DNA of 56,894 bases from a virus: positions 1 through 56,894 of the IMG/VR virus record IMGVR_UViG_3300025898_000001, one strand, 5' to 3'. Positions 47,245-55,323 of the stretch are shown piece by piece (position 1 is the first letter of the stretch; each line of letters opens with the position of its first letter). The translations under genes were made by a program, and so were the position numbers. Below the pieces are notes generated by a model. That model had not been told where the DNA came from. It made no database searches and saw nothing but the letters and a program-made list of their open reading frames with translations.

Positions 47245-47710
47245 CGCTTGCAGGTTTCTCAGGAAACGGCGCGGCGTCCTCAGGCTCCCCCACAGCCCGG
47301 TTGAAGATGAACATCTTGTCGTCGAGGTCCATCTCGTCGACGTACAGCAGCTCGTCGCTGCGATCGTCCTCGCCCTCGGGGACCGGATAGACTCGAGGCT
47401 GAACCGCCACGACGCAGACGAAGGCGTCGACCGTCTCGAAGAGGTCGGCCAGTCCCTCCGGATCCTCCATCAGCTTGACAATGTTCTGCTCCATGCGACC
47501 TTCGGCCGCCTTGGAAGGCTTGCCCCCCTTGCCCTTGCGGTCGTCGATCGCGTCCTGGACCACGGCCATGAGCGCGTTCGGGATCTTGCCCATCTGTAGG
47601 AAGGTGGATAGAGAGGTCGGCTTGAGGATCATCCGCTTGCCGGACGGCAGCAGAGTGACCTCGGACTTCTTCTTAAACTCTGAGACTGAGCTCACAGACA
47701 GCTCGGACAT
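47150..47710 (-). CDS. Tail assembly chaperone (gpG-like)
   Basis: A 186-residue chaperone that precedes the tape measure, as in nearly all siphophages. N-terminal KKKSEVTLLPSGKRMILKPT and the helical GRMEQNIVKLMEDPEGLADL segment fit the family; the C-terminal 40 residues are low complexity and are the part replaced after frameshifting. ATG 47710 follows GGAGGG. It binds the tape measure during tail assembly. Confidence 0.85.
   Translation of the reverse strand: MSELSVSSVSEFKKKSEVTLLPSGKRMILKPTSLSTFLQMGKIPNALMAVVQDAIDDRKGKGGKPSKAAEGRMEQNIVKLMEDPEGLADLFETVDAFVCVVAVQPRVYPVPEGEDDRSDELLYVDEMDLDDKMFIFNRAVGEPEDAAPFPEKPASGVGAVQPRKAVGSTTKRSAGARKNAATRGSV
47263..47266 (-). other. Candidate +1 programmed frameshift site (UUU-C)
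   Basis: In the chaperone frame the codons read CCG TTT CCT GAG. Slipping forward by one on TTT-C lets tRNA-Phe pair with TTC and enters the gpT frame. The alternative is a -2 shift on one of two G5 tracts (GTGGGGGAG upstream or GTGGGGGCT downstream); both reach the same frame. The usual -1 shift would not. Confidence 0.55.
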
Positions 47711-47758
47711 CGGCCCTCCAGGGGGTCTGGTGTGGTTTAGTATTAGCGATTATATCGC

Positions 47759-48310
47759 CTACGGGACGATCGCGGTCGCGGTCTCGTTCTGGACGAACTG
47801 GTATAGCTTGAAGTCGGGCGAGGAGCCGGCATTGTTGCCGAAGCCGGTGCCAGTCGCCTTAGAGACCCAGAACTTACCGTTGGACCAGGAGCCGTCGAAT
47901 CCGCCGTCAGCCTTGCAGCGGTAGACGATGCCGTGCATGTCGCCGCCGGAGTCGCTGATCGCTTGGCCCTCGACCTGGAAGTAGGGACGCTGGTCGGTGG
48001 TCAGCTTGGTGTATGTCTTCTTGCTGGTCGGCGAGACGCCTGTGGTCACGATCGCGCCGCCCATGATGACCTGGTAGGCCTCGAACGAGATGCCGCCCGA
48101 CTCCAGCTCCCAGTTCACCATCGGACCGGCGCCATGACTGGCGAGGTTCTGGTCGTCGCCCTTCAGGATCTCGAAGGTCTCGGTCTCCTTGAAGGTGAAG
48201 ACCTGAGCCACGGGCAGGTCCACACCGGCCCCGACGGTGCCGTCCGCGGCGATCGGATAGACCTTGACGTCGCGCAGGCCGAAGGGCAGGGGCGGGTTAG
48301 CTAGTGCCAT
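47759..48310 (-). CDS. Major tail tube protein
   Basis: A 183-residue beta-rich protein beginning MALANPPLPFGLRDVKVYPI, with ETFEILKGDDQNLASHGAGP, a strand-turn-strand core and FWVSKATGTGFGNNAGSSPD. The motif order, Gly-rich loops and position before the chaperones identify the tail tube subunit. ATG 48310 after GAGGAGG is preferred to an in-frame codon five residues earlier. It overlaps the preceding small gene by 14 bp. Confidence 0.88.
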   Translation of the reverse strand: MALANPPLPFGLRDVKVYPIAADGTVGAGVDLPVAQVFTFKETETFEILKGDDQNLASHGAGPMVNWELESGGISFEAYQVIMGGAIVTTGVSPTSKKTYTKLTTDQRPYFQVEGQAISDSGGDMHGIVYRCKADGGFDGSWSNGKFWVSKATGTGFGNNAGSSPDFKLYQFVQNETATAIVP

Positions 48311-48512
48311 TGTTGTCCTCCTCACGGGGTGGATTACGGAACCTGCGCGTGTCGACCATCGCGCCGGTCAGAGTGCTAAATGTGTGGAGCACCACCACGT
48401 CCTTGCTAGCTCCACACCGCCGGCGACCGCATTTGACCTCGATCGTCCCTCGGTCTAGATCCAGTCGAGCGTGCATAGTGCCTTCACATCGCAGCTCAAG
48501 CATCCTATTCAT
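48297..48512 (-). CDS. Com-like zinc-binding small protein
   Basis: A 71-residue protein, LELRCEGTMHARLDLDRGTI then EVKCGRRRCGASKDVVVLHT. Three cysteines and a His arranged as C-x(5)-H...C-x(4)-C resemble small phage proteins of the Com type found beside tail and head genes in actinophages. Com of Mu is a translational activator; a similar role here is only a suggestion. Confidence 0.65.
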   Translation of the reverse strand: MNRMLELRCEGTMHARLDLDRGTIEVKCGRRRCGASKDVVVLHTFSTLTGAMVDTRRFRNPPREEDNNGTS

Positions 48513-48569
48513 TCCCTAAGCGATTGAGGCTTGTTGTGCGATCAATCAGTCACACGACTCATCCAACAC

Positions 48570-48611
48570 CGCGAGGCCCCGCCCCAGTCGATCCTGAGGT
48601 AGGGCCTCGCG
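48570..48611 (-). terminator. Hairpin between structural genes
   Basis: CGCGAGGCCC (48570-48579) pairs perfectly with GGGCCTCGCG (48602-48611), 29 bp after the stop of the gene at 48641. It may lower expression of downstream tail genes relative to head genes or stabilise mRNA ends. Confidence 0.65.
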
Positions 48612-48640
48612 TCATGCTTGCCGGCGCAGTCGATCGAGAA

Positions 48641-49015
48641 TCAGGCGCTCGGGGTCGAGTTCTCGCCACTCGCCGACGAAGAGCTGGAGGTAGTCGGCGC
48701 GCCGTCGTTCTCGGTGTTCGTCGGCGAGGACGCGGTCGAGCCCGACGAACCGTCCGAGTTTCCCGTGCGCTGCGCGAGCTCGGCCGCGGCCTCCTCGTCG
48801 CTCAGGACGTGGAACTCGTGGCCGATCGCCGGGTGCTCGGCGATGAAGGTCGCCAGGTCGCTCTCGACGTGCTGCGCGACGCCGCGCACGAAGGCGATCG
48901 CCTTGTTCTCGCCGAGCTGCTCGAGCGTGCGCGCCTCGGCGCCCAGGCCGGCCAGGTCGACGTGGGTCAGCAGTCGCGCGACCGAGTCGCCGACGAAGGT
49001 GAGAAACTTACCCAT
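48641..49015 (-). CDS. Hypothetical structural-region protein
   Basis: A 124-residue protein. The first 90 residues are helical and well folded in appearance (FLTFVGDSVARLLTHVDLAG, AIAFVRGVAQHVESDLATFI); the last 35 are a Ser/Gly/Thr/Asn low-complexity tail. It lies between the tail terminator and the tail tube gene. Higher GC and Ala content than its neighbours. Could be a head-tail joining component or a scaffold-like factor. Confidence 0.62.
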   Translation of the reverse strand: MGKFLTFVGDSVARLLTHVDLAGLGAEARTLEQLGENKAIAFVRGVAQHVESDLATFIAEHPAIGHEFHVLSDEEAAAELAQRTGNSDGSSGSTASSPTNTENDGAPTTSSSSSASGENSTPSA

Positions 49016-49037
49016 TTCACCACTCCTTCAGAGGGGG

Positions 49038-49445
49038 TCATGTCATCACAGCTTGGAATCTCAGATATCTGAAGACCGTGTCCAGGGTCACATCATCGAA
49101 ATCCGCGCTGCGTTCGATATATGTTATCCAGGTTATCCTATCAGGGGGAGAGGACGGGTTCAACCTGAAAACGTTCTTCACGAGATCTGTGTAGTCATCC
49201 AGATTCACGTAGCTCGGTCGCTGATCGTGGATGTACACCATGAAGAACTGACGATGGGGCCTAGCCGACACATCTGGGTCATCCCACCCCTCGTCGTTGT
49301 CGTTCATCATCTTGACGACGATATACGGCTTGGGATTCTGCGCCGACATCAACGACTGGCCGGCCAGCACCCGACCTGAGAAAATCGCCGCCAGGTCAGG
49401 ATCGAGCTTGAGCGCGGTGGTGATGAATGTTCTGAGACTCATCAC
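49038..49445 (-). CDS. Tail terminator protein
   Basis: A 135-residue protein starting MMSLRTFITTALKLDPDLAA, followed by PKPYIVVKMMNDNDEGW, QFFMVYIHDQRPSYVNLDDY and TLDTVFRYLRFQAV. The alternating strands with a helix and its position just before the tail tube fit the hexameric tail terminator (lambda gpU-like), which stops tail growth and binds the neck. Confidence 0.7.
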   Translation of the reverse strand: MMSLRTFITTALKLDPDLAAIFSGRVLAGQSLMSAQNPKPYIVVKMMNDNDEGWDDPDVSARPHRQFFMVYIHDQRPSYVNLDDYTDLVKNVFRLNPSSPPDRITWITYIERSADFDDVTLDTVFRYLRFQAVMT

Positions 49446-49840
49446 TCACCTCCACTATCTCCAGAGTCGGGTTCCGGAGCGGATCCCCCGCCTTCGCCCT
49501 CACTCAGATCCACCATCACCGCGCCGGCGAAACGCTGCAGTGTAGGCATGATGACCGCGAAGCGACCGTTCTGTATGACCTCCAGCCAGAGGCCGTAGTC
49601 TACAGTGTGGTACAGTTGTATGATGATCGCTTCGGCGTCCTGCTGAACCTCTACATCCAGGCCCTGACGTGCGTTCCCGGTTCGATCCTCCCAGGGCGCG
49701 TTGGTCTTGGCGTAGTCGAGGATCTCCTGAGCCATGTGGAGAGCGTGAGATTCGACCTCACCCATGAGCTTGGGGCCCACACCACCCAGCGCGATGGATA
49801 TAGTGTCTTCAAGCAGGGTGAATCCGCTTCCACCCGCCAT
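49442..49840 (-). CDS. Neck protein (HK97 gp10-like)
   Basis: A 132-residue protein with the HK97-gp10 pattern: HMAQEILDYAKTNAPWEDRT, then GNARQGLDVEVQQD and TVDYGLWLEVIQNGRFAVIM with APTLQRF-like end. The A-P-W-x-D-R-T-G-N-A-R motif and the Y-x-x-x-L-E segment are diagnostic. It forms part of the neck joining head to tail. Overlaps both neighbours by 4 bp or less. Confidence 0.82.
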   Translation of the reverse strand: MAGGSGFTLLEDTISIALGGVGPKLMGEVESHALHMAQEILDYAKTNAPWEDRTGNARQGLDVEVQQDAEAIIIQLYHTVDYGLWLEVIQNGRFAVIMPTLQRFAGAVMVDLSEGEGGGSAPEPDSGDSGGE

Positions 49841-50244
49841 CAGGTCTCCTTGTCGCGAATCTCGATGAGAATCGTGACCCGATCGGAGATAGCCCGGTTC
49901 TGGGTCTTAGGCTCCACACCCATGACCTTGTACTCCGCGCCGTTGAGGGTGAATTCGTCCCACCGCTGCACGTCGACGTCGATAGTGGCGACCAGCGAGT
50001 ACTGGACGTTGGGGATGTCGCCGTCGGCGGTGTGGTCCGTTAGGTTGGTCAGTCGGCGCTTGTAGGGCACCAGCCGCATCACCTGTGGGGCGACGTTCTG
50101 AACCGGCCCCTTGATCCAACCCCCAGCCCCATCATCCAGCTTTGGGTAGCGTCGGAAGGATATGGTGACCGGATCCGCGTTGATGTACTCGGCCATCACA
50201 GTCCGCTGCATACGCAGCTGGGTGGCGTTCATCGCGGCGCTCAC
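49840..50244 (-). CDS. Head closure protein
   Basis: A 134-residue protein with a helical N terminus and a beta-barrel-like core: DPVTISFRRYPKLDDGAGGW, APQVMRLVPYKRR and WDEFTLNGAEYKVMGVEPKT. This is the usual plan of stopper/head-closure proteins (SPP1 gp16-like) between connector and neck genes. It shares one base with the next gene (49840). Confidence 0.78.
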   Translation of the reverse strand: MSAAMNATQLRMQRTVMAEYINADPVTISFRRYPKLDDGAGGWIKGPVQNVAPQVMRLVPYKRRLTNLTDHTADGDIPNVQYSLVATIDVDVQRWDEFTLNGAEYKVMGVEPKTQNRAISDRVTILIEIRDKET

Positions 50245-50579
50245 CAGGGCATCGACCTCCGATTGACCCCGATCCTGGTCTTGCCGATGACGATCGAGTT
50301 GTCCGGCAGACCGGCCCAGTACTTCGCCATCTCGAGGGCCTTATCCGCCGCCTGACTCATCTTGCGCGACGAGTTACCCTCCTGGACGTCGACGAAGCTC
50401 GCGAAGATAGCCGCCTTAGCTCTCCAGCACGCGGCGGTGGCTCGATTCGCGGACTGCGCGTTGCCGTCCAGGAAGGCCTGGATCTGCTCGTCGCTGAAGT
50501 TGGTGTCGCTGGCAGAGCCACCATCGGGAATGGACTCGCCAGCGTTCAGCCTGACTTGATCCACCAGCGACATCGTCAT
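50241..50579 (-). CDS. Head-tail connector (adaptor) protein
   Basis: A 112-residue helical protein: MTMSLVDQVRLNAGESIPDG, FSDEQIQAFLDGN, AACWRAKAAIFASFVDVQEG and KALEMAKYWAG. The helical bundle with a W-R-A/A-x-x-A core after a short acidic segment is typical of gp6/SPP1 gp15-like adaptors that bind the portal. Confidence 0.8.
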   Translation of the reverse strand: MTMSLVDQVRLNAGESIPDGGSASDTNFSDEQIQAFLDGNAQSANRATAACWRAKAAIFASFVDVQEGNSSRKMSQAADKALEMAKYWAGLPDNSIVIGKTRIGVNRRSMPW

Positions 50580-50580
50580 G

Positions 50581-50937
50581 TCAGCTGCCTGGCTTCGCGG
50601 CTTGCGCCTCGTCGTAGGCCTGCAGCGCCGCGATCACGGTGGATCGCCTCCGGTCGGTGAGGGTCAGGTCCCGCTCCTTGGCCAGTTGGGCCAGATCGTG
50701 GCTAGTCATCTCCTCGTAGGTCGTCGCGCCGTCGCCGTTGTCGGCGGCCTGCGGCTCGTCGTCCTCGACCTCCTCCACACCCGCGGCCTCGGCCTGGTCG
50801 CGTTCGTGCATCGCGAGGGCCAAGCTGTACTCCGGGTGGTTACTGAAGATCGAGCCGTCGGGACGACGGAACTGCACGATCTTCTCGCCCGAGCTGTCCA
50901 GCAGCTCCGGAGGCTCTTCGAACTCTTGCTTCGCCAT
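50581..50937 (-). CDS. SAP/HeH-like domain protein after capsid gene
   Basis: A 118-residue acidic protein. The C-terminal 45 residues (TYEEMTSHDLAQLAKERDLT, then STVIAALQAYDEAQ) form a helix-extended-loop-helix (SAP/HeH/Rho-N-like) module often seen in small phage genes between capsid and connector. The N-terminal half with FRRPDGSIFSNHPEYSLA is separate. Possibly binds DNA or head components. Confidence 0.68.
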   Translation of the reverse strand: MAKQEFEEPPELLDSSGEKIVQFRRPDGSIFSNHPEYSLALAMHERDQAEAAGVEEVEDDEPQAADNGDGATTYEEMTSHDLAQLAKERDLTLTDRRRSTVIAALQAYDEAQAAKPGS

Positions 50938-50953
50938 GTCTCCTCCTCTCCAG

Positions 50954-50999
50954 CCGGTGCGAGGCCGGGCCCGCTATATTGCCTCAGGCCCCGCACCGG
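50954..50999 (-). terminator. Hairpin after major capsid gene
   Basis: CCGGTGCGAGGCC (50954-50966) pairs with GGCCCCGCACCGG (50987-50999) with one mismatch, 7 bp after the capsid stop codon. Such elements often give partial termination or RNA stability so that capsid is made in excess. Confidence 0.72.
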
Positions 51000-51005
51000 A
51001 TGACG

Positions 51006-52247
51006 TCAGCTGTTGTAGGCGGTCGGGACGGTGTAGGTAGTGGTGGTCGTGTTCACCAGCTGCACGACGAGGCCGCCGCCGCGCTGCCGGATGCCGGTGC
51101 CGAAGCCCCGGCGGTAGAAGGACTCGATGACCGGGTAGTCGTTGTCCTGCCCCTTGATCAGCTTGAGTCCCTGGTAGGCCGGATTGACGTGCTGCCGGAT
51201 GCCCACCGGGTTGTTGATGTTGAGCTGACCGCCGGAGACGAGTGCGCAGACGTAGCCCGCTGGGATGTACGGCTCCTCGATGATATGGAAGGGGCCGTAG
51301 GTGCCGATCTCGCCGGCGACCGGGGTACCGTCGGGACGGCCGACGATGCCGAGCGACTGCGGCTGGTAGATGCCGCCGCCGACCCCGGCGCTGGGGATGA
51401 AGTCGTACCGCGCGCCGTTGGCGACCTTGAAGCCGCGGATCTTCAGGCCCTCCTGGCGGTTGACCCAGAGTACTAGGTCGTAGCCGTTCTGCAGAGTGTA
51501 TCCGTGGTTGTAGAACTCGTTCTCGATGTCGTCGATCGTGGCGGGCTGCAGAGCTGCGTTCTGCACCGCGGACGGCAGGCCGTACGAGGTGTAGTAGTGG
51601 GTGTGGGAGCCGGTGAAGGTGATGTTCTTGTAGGCCGGCGGCACCTCGCCGTCGCCGTTGTAGAACTTGTACACCGTCGTCGGGATGTTGCGGTCCGCGA
51701 TACCCACCGAGTTGGCGCTGTTGAAGACCGCCGACATGACCTGCTTGAACAGCAGTCGGTTGTCGGCCTCCAGCGCCATGTTGGTGTAGTTGTCGATCTG
51801 CGCCCGGCTCGCCTCGGCCAGGAACATCCAGGTGTATCGGATGGCCAGGTCGTAGAACTTGAAGCTGTAGCCTCGGGCGTAGAATCCGCCGCCGCGGATA
51901 CCGACGGGCTTGCCGTACTCCGACGCGATCTCGAAGTCCACCTCGACCGGCACGGCGACGTAGTCGATCACGTCGGTCACGTTGAAGGTGAGGTAGTCGA
52001 TCAGTCGGTCCCGCTGCTGGTTCCACACCTCGAGCATCTGCTGGATCTCGTCCCAGATGACATTGAGGTCGGAGCCGTCGGCAGCCTGGACCAGAACGTC
52101 GCCGCGCTCGAGGGTACCTTCGTCGAAGCCCCGGACGAGCATCGACTCCATGTCCTCGCCCTCCAGGAAGCGAGCGAAGATGTTCTTGCGAGTCACCGGG
52201 TTCAAGTGGACGACCGGAGTCTCGCCGTAGAGCAGGTCTTGTGCCAT
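51006..52247 (-). CDS. Major capsid protein
   Basis: A 413-residue protein, MAQDLLYGETPVVHLNPVTR at the start. Long helix DLNVIWDEIQQMLEVWNQQR, then a beta-rich core with TFTGSHTHYYTSYGLPSAVQ and a C-terminal IRQHVNPAYQGLKLIKGQD followed by YRRGFGTGIRQRGGGL. This matches actinophage HK97-fold capsid proteins in size, position and composition. ATG 52247 follows AAAGGAGG; the longer frame adds 24 unlikely residues. Codon choice is strongly GC-biased, as expected of a highly expressed gene. Confidence 0.88.
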   Translation of the reverse strand: MAQDLLYGETPVVHLNPVTRKNIFARFLEGEDMESMLVRGFDEGTLERGDVLVQAADGSDLNVIWDEIQQMLEVWNQQRDRLIDYLTFNVTDVIDYVAVPVEVDFEIASEYGKPVGIRGGGFYARGYSFKFYDLAIRYTWMFLAEASRAQIDNYTNMALEADNRLLFKQVMSAVFNSANSVGIADRNIPTTVYKFYNGDGEVPPAYKNITFTGSHTHYYTSYGLPSAVQNAALQPATIDDIENEFYNHGYTLQNGYDLVLWVNRQEGLKIRGFKVANGARYDFIPSAGVGGGIYQPQSLGIVGRPDGTPVAGEIGTYGPFHIIEEPYIPAGYVCALVSGGQLNINNPVGIRQHVNPAYQGLKLIKGQDNDYPVIESFYRRGFGTGIRQRGGGLVVQLVNTTTTTYTVPTAYNS

Positions 52248-52290
52248 TGTGCTGGGTCCTCCTTTCGGGGAGGTTGATGGAGCCGGTGGA

Positions 52291-52746
52291 TTAACCCTGG
52301 AACGAGTAGACGTCGACAACCAGACGGTCTGCGGTCACCGTGAAGCCGACGCTCACCGCGTTGGTGCCGGCCGCCGGCGGAGTGGCGGTCAAGCTGCCGT
52401 CGGACGCGGCGAAGTATCGAGTGCCGGCCGCCAGGCCGGAGACCTGTACGATCTCGCCCTTGGTCATCACGTCGACGATGTCGCCGGCCTTGCCGCCGAT
52501 CGGCACCGCCAGGTTGGTCTGACCCGGGATGTTGCCGAGTCGGGGGTACTGCGGCAGGTTCTTCACCAGCAGGCCTACCATCGGCGTGTTGGCGCCGGTG
52601 GTCCCGATGACCACCTGACCAGACGCGTTCAGGGCCACCGCCTTCGGCCCGAATCCGCCCGAGGCGGTCAGTCCGGAGAGGTCCGCAGCGAGCGCGGCCC
52701 GGAAGGTGCCGCCATCGGGGACCTTGTCATACCGAGCGTCTGCCAT
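52291..52746 (-). CDS. Head decoration protein (DUF2190-like)
   Basis: A 151-residue beta-rich protein: MADARYDKVPDGGTFRAALA, then PMVGLLVKNLPQYPRLGNIP, VPIGGKAGDIVDVMTKGEIV and GTRYFAASDGSLTATPPA. The K-A-G-D-x-V-D-V-M-x-x-G-E segment is characteristic of capsid stabilisation/decoration proteins. It lies directly before the capsid gene. Confidence 0.78.
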   Translation of the reverse strand: MADARYDKVPDGGTFRAALAADLSGLTASGGFGPKAVALNASGQVVIGTTGANTPMVGLLVKNLPQYPRLGNIPGQTNLAVPIGGKAGDIVDVMTKGEIVQVSGLAAGTRYFAASDGSLTATPPAAGTNAVSVGFTVTADRLVVDVYSFQG

Positions 52747-52754
52747 CGTTCACC

Positions 52755-53543
52755 TCACTTTGTCTTGTCGCCGGTCCGGACTGCGGTGCGCAGGGCCGGA
52801 ACTCTGCCAGCCATCTCAGTGACGCTGAGACCGCCTGTCTGCTTACCGGACCCGCGTCCGGCGAATTTGGGGCCGCTCTGTCGCGTCCCGGTGCCCTGCT
52901 GACCGCCCTGGTTTCCCTCGACCGGTTTCAGCAGATACGGCTTCTCCTTGGCCAGGGCCTTGACCGCCGTACGGATCTCCGACTCGTCCCACACCACGTT
53001 GGAGGGGTCGTCGTCGTCCTGAGTGTAGTCGAAGAGGCCGGCGTCGAGGAATCGCCAGACGTCTGAGGGGTCGGCGAAGTTCTTGGCGATGGCGGCCACG
53101 GTGGAGGCCAGCGACTGCTCGCGGAACTTCACGACCATCTTCTCGTAGCGCGGGTCGGTAGTCTCGCCGGACTCGCCCTCTTCTTCGCCTTGGCTCTGAC
53201 CCTGTGTGGAGCCGCTCTTGCCCTTCCCCTTGTCGCTGCCCTGCCCCTTGGTGGCGGCTTGGGCGTTACGCTCCAGGATCTTGGCCTTCTTCTCAGCCGC
53301 GGCTCGGAGGTCCCGTTCCTTCTTGAGAATGGCCTTGATGTTGTCGGGAAGCTTCGACTCATCGTCGTCGCTTTCGCCTTCACCACCATCGACATTCTCG
53401 CCGCCCTCGGCGCCGGATTCGCTCTCACCGGTACCCCCCTCATCCCCCTCGTCGTAGCCGACGATGTGGGAGAATCCGAGCCAGGACAGCTTGGCCTCTT
53501 CGATCACCCGCATGCCATGAATGGCGCCAACCACAGTCGACAT
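52755..53543 (-). CDS. Scaffolding protein
   Basis: A 262-residue protein. N-terminal 30 residues are folded (GMRVIEEAKLSWLGFSHIVG), then a Glu/Asp/Gly/Ser-rich disordered part, a helix with LPDNIKAILKKERDLRAAAE KKAKILERN-type charges, and a C-terminal domain with DPSDVWRFLDAGLFDYTQDD and a basic, Gly-rich end. Disorder plus charged helix plus place between portal and capsid is typical of phage scaffolds; no protease motif is visible. Confidence 0.75.
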   Translation of the reverse strand: MSTVVGAIHGMRVIEEAKLSWLGFSHIVGYDEGDEGGTGESESGAEGGENVDGGEGESDDDESKLPDNIKAILKKERDLRAAAEKKAKILERNAQAATKGQGSDKGKGKSGSTQGQSQGEEEGESGETTDPRYEKMVVKFREQSLASTVAAIAKNFADPSDVWRFLDAGLFDYTQDDDDPSNVVWDESEIRTAVKALAKEKPYLLKPVEGNQGGQQGTGTRQSGPKFAGRGSGKQTGGLSVTEMAGRVPALRTAVRTGDKTK

Positions 53544-53547
53544 CTCG

Positions 53548-55323
53548 TCAACTCCTTCTACTCACGGCCGGGGGCCTCGCGCCCCGAGCCTGTTTACCAA
53601 GTGGTTGGCCGGACTCGGTCCCTTTGGACTCGTTGACCCTCCGCTTGTTGTTGCTCGTGCTGGCGGGCGGAGGCAGAGTCGTCGACTTCTGCCCATTCAC
53701 GCCCTGCGGCAGCTGCTCGGGGTCGCCCTGGGCTGTCGCCACCGCGTTGGCCGCCGTCTCAGCGGCCTGATTGACGAGATTACCCGCCGGCACGTTGTAT
53801 TTGAGCTCGTCCTCGCGCTCCTCGTCGATCTGGTCCTGGATGTCGTCGGGGAATTCATACCCCAGTTTCGACATCTCTTGACGATAGTATCGCTTAGAGA
53901 TCACGTCTCGGTCGAGCATGTTGTTCAACTCATTGATGCGCGCGGTGCGATCCTGAGGCAGTTTGTCGCCCGGCTCGATGCGAAGTTTGACCGACTTGGG
54001 CCAGGACCTGTTCTCGAAGGCTTTCCGCCACTTGGTCCAGTCCCAGAACATGTTGCGAAGCGCGCCGAGCGCGATCTCTTCGCGATACTGGATCTTGGAC
54101 AGGGTCGGTAGGAATTTGATCGACAGAGCCATGGGATTCGAAGCGGTCTGAGAGTCCACTTCGCCCTGAGCGACCGCGCTCAGTCCGGCGGCCTCATTGA
54201 TCTTGCTCTCGGAGTATTTCATCCAATCGAGCGCGGGGGTGATCGAGGTGATACCATCCACACGCTTGAAGTAGGAGCCGTTCTGGATCTCGAGAATCAT
54301 ACCGGGCTCGATGATCCAGTTAGTCTCACGACCATCGTCGGTGGTCGGTCTCGACGCGTCGGTCACGAAGGTGCCCAGGCCGTCGAGAGCGAGTCCCACA
54401 CCCAGGTCGGTGGCCTCCTGGGACAGACCGCGGATGCCGCGTTCAAACCCTCGGACGTCGGAGCTGCCGAAAGGCTGACCGTCGGTCGGGATGTTCTTGA
54501 ACCAGTAGATCGGGATGCAGTCGATCGGATCCGGGAGAGTCTCAGGCGGCATCTCGACCGTGATCACCATCTCCTCGGGCGTCCAGAGCTTGTCGTCGAC
54601 GAGGAGAACTTCAAGCTCGCGCATCACCTGCCGGCCGCTGTCCAGCCCCTCCCTAGCCTCTGTAGAGTCGGGGGGAGGAACCTCATCAGCGTCGTCGAGC
54701 AGTGCATGGGGCTGGTCGTCGGCGTCGTTGTCCCGGTCGGAGTACCAGTAGTGCAGTCGACGCACGCACTCACGGTCTTTATCCTCTGGGTCGTCGCAGG
54801 GCTCGACGATCCAGGCGTCGGTCATGAGCTCGCCGTCGTCGTCGTCGAACTTACGAACGACCTTGCCAGCGTAGATCGAGGTGATCGAGATTCGATGGCC
54901 CGCCGGCAAAGCTTCATTGGCGGTCATGTGGAAGACGTAGTCGCCTCGGATGCAGCCGTCGTGCTTCGCCACATGGAACCGAGGCAGGAACTGGTTGCGA
55001 TCGAGGAAATCCTCGAGATCCTGCTGCTGGGTCTTGTTCTTCTCAGGATCCTGGACGCCGATGGTGAGACCCTTGAGCAGGTAGTGGCTCATCGTGTCGA
55101 CGATGATACGCGGCACTGGAACATATACCGGCTGCTCGGTGACGATCACTCGCAGCGCGTAGGTGTAGTCCTCATTCCAGTACATGCCGGTGTAGCCCTC
55201 ATACGCCGCGTTGCGAGCCGCGTCATCCTTGGGCAGCCAGTTCTTGCTGTTGGTGTTCTGTGGAAACTGGAAGGTCTCCCAGGGCAGCGTTCCGCCGAAC
55301 CGCTTCTTGTATGCAGACGTCAC
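53548..55323 (-). CDS. Portal protein
   Basis: A 591-residue portal of the SPP1 gp6/actinophage type: RIIVDTMSHYLLKGLTIGVQ near the N terminus, DYVFHMTANEALPAGHRISI, IPIYWFKNIPTDGQPFGSSD in the wing, IRGLSQEATDLGVGLALDGL, and KINEAAGLSAVAQGEVDSQT in the stem. The last 100 residues are disordered. GTG 55323 follows AAGGAGG and overlaps the terminase stop as GTGA. Confidence 0.9.
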   Translation of the reverse strand: MTSAYKKRFGGTLPWETFQFPQNTNSKNWLPKDDAARNAAYEGYTGMYWNEDYTYALRVIVTEQPVYVPVPRIIVDTMSHYLLKGLTIGVQDPEKNKTQQQDLEDFLDRNQFLPRFHVAKHDGCIRGDYVFHMTANEALPAGHRISITSIYAGKVVRKFDDDDGELMTDAWIVEPCDDPEDKDRECVRRLHYWYSDRDNDADDQPHALLDDADEVPPPDSTEAREGLDSGRQVMRELEVLLVDDKLWTPEEMVITVEMPPETLPDPIDCIPIYWFKNIPTDGQPFGSSDVRGFERGIRGLSQEATDLGVGLALDGLGTFVTDASRPTTDDGRETNWIIEPGMILEIQNGSYFKRVDGITSITPALDWMKYSESKINEAAGLSAVAQGEVDSQTASNPMALSIKFLPTLSKIQYREEIALGALRNMFWDWTKWRKAFENRSWPKSVKLRIEPGDKLPQDRTARINELNNMLDRDVISKRYYRQEMSKLGYEFPDDIQDQIDEEREDELKYNVPAGNLVNQAAETAANAVATAQGDPEQLPQGVNGQKSTTLPPPASTSNNKRRVNESKGTESGQPLGKQARGARPPAVSRRS

